From an uncultured Actinomycetes bacterium (GTDB lineage Bacteria > Actinomycetota > Actinomycetes > Nanopelagicales > Nanopelagicaceae), in contig CAILJM010000024.1 in the NCBI GenBank assembly GCA_903834515.1, forward strand, positions 1 through 41,904: DNA of 41,904 bases, given 5' to 3'. The notes below the pieces were generated by a model. That model ran no database searches. It had not been told where the DNA came from and saw only the letters and a list, made by a program, of their open reading frames with translations. Of the stretch, positions 35,286-41,904 are shown one piece after another (position 1 is the stretch's first letter; every line of letters starts with the position of its first letter). Both the position numbers and the translations under genes were made by a program.

Positions 35286-36734
35286 ATGAGCATTAATCAG
35301 GGCCCACGAGAAATGGCGATCACCCTTGCCATGAACGCCCTGTCACAAGAGGCCCCAATTACCGACTCACTCACCGCAGCCTTCAAGGAGGCTGGATTTA
35401 CCTTGGCTCTAGTTGGGGGTCCAGTCCGGGATGCGATCTTGGGGCGCCTTGGCAATGATTTAGATTTCACCACAAATGCCAGACCCGAGGCGACTAAAGC
35501 AATCATGAAGAAATGGGCCGATGCAATCTGGGATACCGGGGCCGCATTCGGGACCATTGCAGGCAAAAAAGGTGATCACACAATTGAGGTCACAACTTAC
35601 CGCAGTGAAATCTACGACCCGAACTCCCGAAAACCAGAAGTAGATTTTGGGGATTCCATCATTGGTGATCTCGGTCGACGTGATTTCACAGTTAATGCGA
35701 TGGCCCTTGAACTCACAGGCGAAACCCCAGAATTTATCGATCCATTTAATGGCGTGACAGATCTCGCCAAAAAATTGCTGCGCACCCCCGGAAGTGCAAC
35801 TGATTCATTTAGCGATGATCCGTTACGAATGATGCGCGCCGCAAGATTTATGAGTCAACTCAATTTCACAGTTGATTCATCGGTTATTGAAGCGATGCAA
35901 AATATGTCAGAGCGAATCACAATTATCTCGGCAGAGCGAGTACGAGATGAGTTTATAAAGATCCTCATGTCAGATAATCCTCGAGCGGGACTCTCACTCT
36001 TGGTTGAGACCGGTCTTGCAGCGAAGGTTCTTCCTGAATTACCGATGCTCAAATTAGAGATTGACGAACATCATCATCACAAAGATGTTTACGAACACAC
36101 ACTCACGGTTCTCGAGCAAGCAATCGCGCTAGAATACCGGTTAGATGGTCCCAACTTAATTAATCGGCTAGCAGCGCTGTTGCACGACATCGGTAAACCA
36201 AAAACCCGCGAACTCATTGCGGGTGGAGGCGTCTCTTTTCATCACCATGAAGTTGTGGGGGCAAGGATGGCGAAGAACCGCCTGAAAGCTCTTCGATTTG
36301 ATAATGAGACAATTGATAGCGTCTACACGCTAGTTTTTCTACACCTTCGTTTCCATGGCTATGGAAGTGGCGAATGGACTGATTCCGCAGTGCGTCGCTA
36401 TGTGCGCGATGCAGGCGATCTATTAATACATCTTCATGTTCTCACGCGCGCAGATTGCACAACTCGAAACGCTAAAAAAGCTGCCATGCTTGCAACAACC
36501 TACGATTCTCTCGAAGCCCGAATCGCAGTGCTTCAAGAAGAAGAAGAGTTAAACAAGATTCGTCCCGATCTTGACGGAAACCAAATCATGGAGATATTAG
36601 GGGTTCGGCCATCACCGCTGATTGGTAAGGCTTATGCCTACCTCTTAGAACTCCGCCTTGATCGTGGACCACTCGGAGAAGATGCAGCCAAAGAAGAATT
36701 ACTTTTGTGGTGGGAAAAGAACGCGGCGCAATAA
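35286..36734 (+). CDS. cca: CCA-adding tRNA nucleotidyltransferase
   Basis: This class II enzyme adds or repairs the CCA end of tRNAs; tRNA-Ala here lacks an encoded CCA and needs it. The head has LVGGPVRDAILGRLGNDLDFTT with the metal-binding DxD, then GRRDFTVNAMAL. A C-terminal HD domain contains LLHDIGKPKTR and HHHEVVGARMA. Length is up to 482 residues. A second ATG at 35313 is possible; neither has a good ribosome-binding site, so the message may be leaderless. The last 36 bp overlap the convergent MFS gene. Confidence 0.94.
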   Translation: MSINQGPREMAITLAMNALSQEAPITDSLTAAFKEAGFTLALVGGPVRDAILGRLGNDLDFTTNARPEATKAIMKKWADAIWDTGAAFGTIAGKKGDHTIEVTTYRSEIYDPNSRKPEVDFGDSIIGDLGRRDFTVNAMALELTGETPEFIDPFNGVTDLAKKLLRTPGSATDSFSDDPLRMMRAARFMSQLNFTVDSSVIEAMQNMSERITIISAERVRDEFIKILMSDNPRAGLSLLVETGLAAKVLPELPMLKLEIDEHHHHKDVYEHTLTVLEQAIALEYRLDGPNLINRLAALLHDIGKPKTRELIAGGGVSFHHHEVVGARMAKNRLKALRFDNETIDSVYTLVFLHLRFHGYGSGEWTDSAVRRYVRDAGDLLIHLHVLTRADCTTRNAKKAAMLATTYDSLEARIAVLQEEEELNKIRPDLDGNQIMEILGVRPSPLIGKAYAYLLELRLDRGPLGEDAAKEELLLWWEKNAAQ

Positions 36735-37970
36735 GAAGGCACTTGTTGCAAAATAGGCCACACAGATCACGAACGGCATCACAAGAGATTTTCCATTTAA
36801 AGGCAGAACAAGGGCGGCAATAAGCGCCCCACCGACAATTGCTCCATTGACGCAGACGTCGTAAAAGGCAAAAACTCGGCCGCGGTACTCATCACTTATC
36901 TTTGACTGAACCAAGGCATCATTTGTTACTTTCACAGCTTGACCACAAAGCCCCACAAAGAATGCCGCGAGGACCAAGGTCCATTGACGTTGATGAACCA
37001 TGAAGATCAAGAGAAACGGAATGGCTCCAACCATCATCAATCGAATCCATTGATGTCGACCATACCTCTCAACAAAGAAGGGTGTAATGAGTGAGCCGAC
37101 CCCAATTCCGATCCCTGCTATACCTAACGCAAACCCAAAACCAGATAACCCAGCATCGGGATTATTTGATGGGTGATATGTATTTCTTTCAAGAAGTAGC
37201 CCCATCAATGTAAGTGCTGTTAGACCACCGCGTTGAACACTCGTGGCAAGAATTCCTCGCATCGAATCTCCATGCTGACGCAAAATGAGAAAACCTTCTC
37301 GCATTTCCCGCCAACCGCCACTGTGAGAGTTCACCTCATGCTCATGCGGCCCTATTTCGCGATGTGATAATCGATGAGCGATGAGCGCTGCAATTAAATA
37401 ACAAGAAGCCGCAACCACAATCACGAGCGCGTCACTTAAATCACTCTTTTGAGAGTGATCTAAAAGTTTCTTTACGCCGATACCAACACCACCACCAATG
37501 ACGACACCGATAGTTCCACCAGTAACTGCAAGGGCATTTGCGGCAATCAATTCATCTTTTTCAACGATTAATGGCAGACCAGCGGAGAGTCCGGCAAGTA
37601 TGAGTCGATTAATTCCGAAGGCTACGAGAACGAGAAGTGTTAACAGAACTCCTGTAAGACCATTTTTTATTGCAAAAGCGATGATGATGAGATCTGCCGC
37701 TCGAAAAATATTTGCAACTTGCACAATTTTTTGTCGCGAGAACCGATCGAGAAAGACTCCGGCATAAGGACCCACAAGTGAATATGGGAGCAAGACAACA
37801 GTAAATGCGAGTGCGGCAGCGACAGCACTTGGTTGTCGCTCTGGTGAGAATAAGACGAAGGAAGCTAATGCGGATTGAAAGAGCCCATCAGTAAATTGTC
37901 CAAGCCATCGAATCTGCAATAGGAGCGGAAGACGACTGCCGCGATGGAACGGCCAATAATGGGATCGCAT
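36699..37970 (-). CDS. Major facilitator superfamily transporter
   Basis: The 423-residue membrane protein has about 12 helices. The loop 2-3 motif reads GVFLDRFSRQKIV, a version of the MFS GxxxDRxxRR signature. The start is the ATG at 37968-37970; a GTG two codons earlier is also possible. The overall type is that of MFS drug or metabolite exporters encoded near the CCA-adding gene in actinobacteria. The substrate is unknown. It is divergent from the DUF5318 gene with a 59-bp spacer. Confidence 0.87.
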   Translation of the reverse strand: MRSHYWPFHRGSRLPLLLQIRWLGQFTDGLFQSALASFVLFSPERQPSAVAAALAFTVVLLPYSLVGPYAGVFLDRFSRQKIVQVANIFRAADLIIIAFAIKNGLTGVLLTLLVLVAFGINRLILAGLSAGLPLIVEKDELIAANALAVTGGTIGVVIGGGVGIGVKKLLDHSQKSDLSDALVIVVAASCYLIAALIAHRLSHREIGPHEHEVNSHSGGWREMREGFLILRQHGDSMRGILATSVQRGGLTALTLMGLLLERNTYHPSNNPDAGLSGFGFALGIAGIGIGVGSLITPFFVERYGRHQWIRLMMVGAIPFLLIFMVHQRQWTLVLAAFFVGLCGQAVKVTNDALVQSKISDEYRGRVFAFYDVCVNGAIVGGALIAALVLPLNGKSLVMPFVICVAYFATSAFLLRRVLFPPQK

Positions 37971-37990
37971 CTGCACGTATCTAAGCGTAG

Positions 37991-38019
37991 TTACTCCTCG
38001 AGCAGGTCTTACCTATTAT
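37991..38019 (+). promoter_or_regulatory. Promoter of the DUF5318-ponA unit, probably leaderless
   Basis: TTACTC (37991-37996) and TATTAT (38014-38019) are exactly 17 bp apart. The -10 box ends 10 bp before the ATG at 38030, so transcription should begin within a few bases of the start codon. No Shine-Dalgarno sequence precedes that ATG. Confidence 0.55.
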
Positions 38020-38029
38020 CCTTCGACAT

Positions 38030-38434
38030 ATGTGGTCGAGGCGCGATTCAATTGATTATTCATTGAAGCGACGCGCAACGCTGGTCTCATATTTCAAAGG
38101 CGCACAGGCAAAGGTTGATATTTGTGATGCCGACCCCTATTTGCGGCTAGCAGCCAAACACCACGGCGAGGCGGTCGAGCGACCTTGCCCGGTCTGCCGA
38201 AAAGTAGAGATGGTTGTGCTGCATTACGCATTCGGCGACCAACTCGGGCAGTATTCAGGTCGGATTAAGTCGATTAAAGAGCTTGATGAGATGCAGAGCG
38301 AATACGGTGAGTTTCGCGTCTATGTTGTGGAGGTTTGTCGCGGATGCGATTGGCACCACCTTATTTATTCATTCAAATTAGGGGATGGCCAGGCTCGTAA
38401 ACCGCCTCGGAAATCTCGAAGCATGAGGGAGTAA
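38030..38434 (+). CDS. DUF5318 protein with zinc-ribbon cysteines
   Basis: The 134-residue soluble protein has two cysteine pairs, CPVC near residue 53 and CRGC near residue 104, that could bind zinc. It matches the actinobacterial DUF5318 family (Rv0049), regularly encoded just before ponA. The function is unknown. A basic tail (RKPPRKSRSMRE) ends the protein. It is followed by the PBP gene after 10 bp, so the two probably share a transcript. Confidence 0.82.
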   Translation: MWSRRDSIDYSLKRRATLVSYFKGAQAKVDICDADPYLRLAAKHHGEAVERPCPVCRKVEMVVLHYAFGDQLGQYSGRIKSIKELDEMQSEYGEFRVYVVEVCRGCDWHHLIYSFKLGDGQARKPPRKSRSMRE

Positions 38435-38444
38435 CCTTCCTCTC

Positions 38445-40430
38445 ATGGTGAATTGGAAGACGTGGTTGATTCGCGCCGCCATCTTTAGCGTTGGAGGCGG
38501 GTTCGTTCTCGGCGCCTTCGGCTTCGGATTCGCCTATTTCACGGTGAAGATTCCAGATCCAAACTCTTTTGTAAATAGCCAGTCAACGATCATCCAATAT
38601 GCCGACGGTAGTGAGTTGGGCCGTATCGGCTCTGAAAATCGCACCATTATTAAATTAGCGAATATCCCACTTAATTTACGTCACGCAGTATTAGCCGCCG
38701 AAGATAAGAACTTCTATTCAGAGTCAGCTTTTAGTCCGACAGGAATTCTGCGCGCTATTTATCACAACCTTTCAGGGGGATCGCTCCAGGGTGGGTCAAC
38801 TATCACGCAGCAATATGCGAAGACAGCCTTTCTTAATCAAAACCGAACAGTTACTCGCAAGATCAAAGAGTTAGTTATCGCTACAAAGTTGGAAAGTCAG
38901 CAATCAAAAGATCAAATATTTGAAAATTATCTCAACACGATCTACTTTGGTCGTGGCTCGTATGGGGTTTCTACCGCGGCGCAAGTTTATTTCAACCGAA
39001 ATGTTAACCAGTTGAGCATCGCTCAAGATGCAGTCATTGCCGCAATTTTAAATTCGCCAGGTTATTACGACCCACAAAGCGTTAATGGACTTCGTCGTCT
39101 CAAAAATCGTTTTGCCTATGTCATTAATGAGATGAAAAATGCTCATTGGATAACAGCCGAGCAGGCGGCGAAACAAAAGTTCCCATTCATTGAACCGCGG
39201 ACACTCGGAGGCGCACTTGGTGGGCCAAAGGGATATGTGATCTCTTGGGTACAACACGAGTTACTCAACCTTGGCTTTACAGACCAACAAATTCAAGTCG
39301 GTGGACTTGTTGTGAAAACCACTATAGATAAGCGCGCCCAACAAGCTGCGGTTGATGCTGTCGCTAAGAAGACGCCAACAAATGCTCCGGCAAATCTGCG
39401 CATCGCTCTCATCGCACTTCGCCCTGGTACAGGTGAAATCACGGCACTCTACGGTGGTCAGGATTATTTGAAGCAACAACTCAACAATGCGACCCAGGCA
39501 ACTGCGCAGGCCGGGTCCTCCTTCAAACCATTTGCACTTGTCGCTGCACTCGAGCAAGGAATCTCACTCCAATCAGTATGGAATGGCTCCTCACCAGCGG
39601 TCTTCTTTGATGCTGGTGCACAGAAGAATTACTCAGTATTTAATTATGGGAACGAGCAATTCCCCAAAGTCACACTCGCTGATGCGACAGCTCACTCGGT
39701 AAATACTGTTTTTGTCCCACTTGGAATAAAGGTCGGCCCGGATAAGGTGATCGATGTAGCAAGGCGTGCTGGAATTCCAGATTCAGTCAATATGTTGGCG
39801 ACACCATCGGTGACACTTGGTGTTTCAAGTCCACACGTGATCGATGTTGCCGCCGCTTACGCAACTTTCGCAGCTCAAGGTGTCTATGCAAAACCATTTA
39901 TTGTTAAGGAAGTCTTAGGTGCGAACCAAGGCGTCTTATACGAATCACGCATACAAGCTAACCAAGTTTTTGCAGCCGATGTTATGGCAGATACAACTGC
40001 AGCACTTCAAGGTGTGACTAAGTTCGGAACCGCTTCTGGTGCGCTCTCTGGGTTTGGTCGTCCATCGGCAGGAAAGACTGGAACCACAACTGACAACGCA
40101 TCCGCATGGTTCAATGGTTACACACCACAGATGGAAGCGACGGTCGCAATGTTTAGAGACGATGCAACTCAATCCCTCAATGGAATTGGTGGGCTCAACG
40201 CTGTAACTGGCGGCTCATACCCGGCAGGTATTTGGAAACTCTTCATGAAAGCGGCTCTAGCAAAACTACCAATCGTTGACTTTCCTGCGCCTTCAAATAT
40301 TGGCGGTACAGAGCCTGTGGACATGACGCAAGCAGTACCTACCCTTGATCCAGCACTCGCCGAAAAACCAACACCTGTTGCTAAGGCATATAAACCAACT
40401 CCTACCCCTAAAGTTTCTAAGAAGAAGTAA
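38445..40430 (+). CDS. ponA: Class A penicillin-binding protein
   Basis: This bifunctional enzyme polymerises glycan strands and cross-links peptides. The 661 residues have one N-terminal membrane helix (about 8-33). The GT51 domain follows, with catalytic Glu86 in AAEDKNFY and the GGSTITQQYAKTAFL motif. The transpeptidase domain has SSFK (Ser358), SVN (418-420) and KTG (544-546). A Pro/Thr-rich tail (KPTPTPKVSKKK) ends the protein. Placement between DUF5318 and the GT-C gene equals the Rv0049-Rv0051 order. No PASTA domain is present. Confidence 0.95.
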   Translation: MVNWKTWLIRAAIFSVGGGFVLGAFGFGFAYFTVKIPDPNSFVNSQSTIIQYADGSELGRIGSENRTIIKLANIPLNLRHAVLAAEDKNFYSESAFSPTGILRAIYHNLSGGSLQGGSTITQQYAKTAFLNQNRTVTRKIKELVIATKLESQQSKDQIFENYLNTIYFGRGSYGVSTAAQVYFNRNVNQLSIAQDAVIAAILNSPGYYDPQSVNGLRRLKNRFAYVINEMKNAHWITAEQAAKQKFPFIEPRTLGGALGGPKGYVISWVQHELLNLGFTDQQIQVGGLVVKTTIDKRAQQAAVDAVAKKTPTNAPANLRIALIALRPGTGEITALYGGQDYLKQQLNNATQATAQAGSSFKPFALVAALEQGISLQSVWNGSSPAVFFDAGAQKNYSVFNYGNEQFPKVTLADATAHSVNTVFVPLGIKVGPDKVIDVARRAGIPDSVNMLATPSVTLGVSSPHVIDVAAAYATFAAQGVYAKPFIVKEVLGANQGVLYESRIQANQVFAADVMADTTAALQGVTKFGTASGALSGFGRPSAGKTGTTTDNASAWFNGYTPQMEATVAMFRDDATQSLNGIGGLNAVTGGSYPAGIWKLFMKAALAKLPIVDFPAPSNIGGTEPVDMTQAVPTLDPALAEKPTPVAKAYKPTPTPKVSKKK

Positions 40431-40450
40431 GTCGTTATAGTCGGCCGCTT

Positions 40451-41710
40451 ATGAAATTTGCTACTAAATCCCTCATCGTTCTTGCCTTTCTGAGCGCGCT
40501 CCTCTCCTTTGCAAAATTTGATCATTGCCTCAATACAAATTTCGGGTCACCTGATGTCTACACACATGCGTGCTACTCAGATCTACCAGCCCTCTTTGGA
40601 GCGAGAGATTTAGTCCATCACGTCTGGCCATATGCAAGTGAGACAAATTCAGTTGAATACCCGCCCCTCACAGGAGTTGTTATGTGGGCGACTGCGTTGC
40701 CAACACATAGCGATAAAACATATTTCCTTATTAATGTCGCTTTAATCGCACTGCTCTTTATAGGCACAGCACTTCTTATTTCAAAAATGAATCCAGAGTA
40801 TTGGTACCTCTTGCCGCTTTCACCCGCCGTTATTGCTTCCCTCTATATCAACTGGGATTTGTGGGCTGTCGCGTCGGCAGTGCTCGCGATCTATTATTTT
40901 GATCGTCGCAAATATGATTTTAGCGCGCTCGCATTGGGAATCTCTGTCGCAACTAAATTCTTTCCGATAGTTCTCCTCGTCCCCATTGCACTTATCTTCT
41001 ATCGCCGTAAACAAATAGCTGATGCGATACGTTACGGGGTCGTACTCTTTGGATCATGGATGGCGATTAATGCACCGTTTATTATCTATAGCCGCACTGG
41101 ATGGTGGCGTTTTTTCAAGATGAATAGTGAACGCGGAGTCGATTTCGGTTCACTCTGGTACGCACTAAATCTCTTTGGAATCTCTACCAAGAACATCAAT
41201 AATCTCTCGATCATTCTCTTTCTTATCGGCACGGCTGCGTACTCTGTTTACTATTTTGGGTTGGCCGAGGTTCCTTCACTCGCCAGCACAGCATTTATCA
41301 TCGTGGCTGTCTTCACAATTTCCAGCAAGGTGTATTCACCGCAATATGTGCTCTGGTTGACCCCGTTAGCGATTCTGGCAATGACGGGTATGACCGGTAC
41401 GACCGGTACGACCGGTACGACCGGTACGACCGGTACGACTAGTACGACTGGTACGAGCACCGAACAGCGCAATCGTGACCGGCCAGCCTTCTGGGTTTGG
41501 CAGGCGGCCGAGCTGATCTATCACGTAGCAATTTGGGAGTATCTGGCTTCATATTCGGGTAGCCACTTCGGGCTCCCGGCGAAGGCTTACGCAGCCTCAA
41601 TTCTCCTTCGAATCGCGGCGACAATCTTCTTTACCGTGCGTGTTTCCACACGGTCGCAGGCTCCACAAAGTCTCGAATTTCTCATCTCGCAGACGGGCGG
41701 TTACGCTTAG
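40451..41710 (+). CDS. GT-C family membrane glycosyltransferase (GT87-like)
   Basis: The 419-residue polytopic membrane protein resembles GT87/DUF2029 polyprenyl-phosphate-mannose-dependent transferases (Rv0051 position). The first extracytoplasmic loop carries acidic residues (SPDVYTHACYSDLPALF), usual for GT-C catalysis. It has about ten hydrophobic helices. A Thr-Gly repeat (about residues 311-336) breaks the protein between two late helices, at a place where the family is not normally repetitive. The sugar and acceptor are unknown, but an envelope polysaccharide or glycolipid is likely. Confidence 0.82.
   Translation: MKFATKSLIVLAFLSALLSFAKFDHCLNTNFGSPDVYTHACYSDLPALFGARDLVHHVWPYASETNSVEYPPLTGVVMWATALPTHSDKTYFLINVALIALLFIGTALLISKMNPEYWYLLPLSPAVIASLYINWDLWAVASAVLAIYYFDRRKYDFSALALGISVATKFFPIVLLVPIALIFYRRKQIADAIRYGVVLFGSWMAINAPFIIYSRTGWWRFFKMNSERGVDFGSLWYALNLFGISTKNINNLSIILFLIGTAAYSVYYFGLAEVPSLASTAFIIVAVFTISSKVYSPQYVLWLTPLAILAMTGMTGTTGTTGTTGTTGTTSTTGTSTEQRNRDRPAFWVWQAAELIYHVAIWEYLASYSGSHFGLPAKAYAASILLRIAATIFFTVRVSTRSQAPQSLEFLISQTGGYA
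41381..41459 (+). repeat. 9-bp coding minisatellite in the GT-C gene
   Basis: The 9-bp unit ACCGGTACG is repeated about eight times: five perfect central copies with diverged ends. It encodes Thr-Gly-Thr units. The period is a multiple of three, so gain or loss of units keeps the frame. Confidence 0.93.
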
Positions 41711-41771
41711 CCTTCCCCTTACAAGGTTTGGCACCCGTCAGATCTGTAGTTCGGGGAGCAGTTACCCTCCT

Positions 41772-41790
41772 GCCGCAGAAATCCTGCGGC
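41772..41790 (+). promoter_or_regulatory. Hairpin in the rpsF leader
   Basis: GCCGCAG-AAATC-CTGCGGC forms a perfect 7-bp stem with a 5-base loop, 31 bp before the rpsF start and just ahead of the GGAGG ribosome-binding site. There is no U-run, so it is not a simple terminator. It could be part of an autoregulatory leader (S6:S18 type) or a processing site. Confidence 0.5.
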
Positions 41791-41821
41791 CGCTTTAGTC
41801 CAGAGGAGGTTGGGTTAACGC

Positions 41822-41904
41822 ATGCGTCATTATGAAATCATGGTCATTCTCGATCCTGAATTAGAAGAACGCACAGTCGCACCGAGTCTTGAGACATACC
41901 TCAA
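41822..41904 (+). CDS. rpsF: Ribosomal protein bS6 (N-terminal part)
   Basis: Only the first 27 codons are inside the window: MRHYEIMVILDPELEE and onward, the standard bS6 opening. A strong AGAGGAGG ribosome-binding site lies 12 bp upstream. It should start the rpsF-ssb-rpsR-rplI unit, as in Rv0053-Rv0056. Confidence 0.95.
   Translation, partial: MRHYEIMVILDPELEERTVAPSLETYL

Noticed and set aside
41381-41459. Short regular repeats as a CRISPR array
   Set aside because: The unit is 9 bp with no spacers, and it is in frame inside a protein gene. No cas genes are nearby.

Overview
The window is a compact chromosomal-origin region of an actinobacterium of moderate GC content. The order dnaA-dnaN-recF-dciA-gyrB-gyrA-tRNA-Ile-tRNA-Ala runs one way. 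The order rpmH-rnpA-yidD-yidC-jag-rsmG-parA-parB runs the other way. Beyond parB come cwlM, trxA, trxB, murJ, a DUF6049 gene, a mutT4-like gene and a CCA-adding enzyme, in the same order as in Mycobacterium. Gene spacing is very tight, with TAATG and ATGA stop/start overlaps and convergent genes that overlap. Non-high GC plus this compaction suggests a streamlined free-living lineage such as freshwater Nanopelagicales (Planktophila-like). That placement is inferred; no rRNA is present to test it.

Layout. 1-4750: topA (cut by the left edge), a K+-independent proton-pumping pyrophosphatase and a divergent DedA protein. 4768-9061: a heat-shock operon read leftward (dnaK-grpE-dnaJ-hspR-pyrE) from a promoter overlapped by HspR (HAIR) operators. 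9113-12752: gluconokinase divergent from an EtfD-like iron-sulfur membrane oxidoreductase, with a palindrome between them, then a rhomboid protease and a cyclophilin. 12800-13655: a DUF1801-MORN fusion gene and two tRNAs. 13745-22971: gyrA, gyrB, dciA, recF, dnaN and dnaA, with DnaA-box-bearing spacers on both sides of dnaA (candidate oriC). 23355-28077: ribosomal protein bL34, RNase P protein, membrane insertion genes, jag, rsmG and the parAB segregation genes, with two parS sites built into the first codons of rsmG and parA. 28070-35284: a leftward cell-envelope and redox cluster. 35286-41904: CCA-adding enzyme, an MFS transporter, DUF5318, a class A penicillin-binding protein, a GT-C glycosyltransferase and the start of rpsF, matching the Rv0049-Rv0053 order of M. 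tuberculosis.

How the parts work together. The centre holds replication initiation (DnaA, clamp, RecF, DciA, gyrase) and segregation (ParAB-parS). The right side holds peptidoglycan control and synthesis: CwlM, the lipid II flippase MurJ and a class A PBP. The left side holds protein quality control.

I found no mobile element, CRISPR array, toxin module or phage gene. The most unusual points are: (i) an exactly 10-bp-phased series of A-tracts between yidC and jag, predicted to be strongly curved DNA; (ii) a CwlM homologue that has lost its zinc and catalytic residues; (iii) parS sites doubling as codons; (iv) three in-frame coding minisatellites (gyrA, the NUDIX gene and the GT-C gene); and (v) the DUF1801-MORN fusion next to a partly duplicated tRNA-Ala end.
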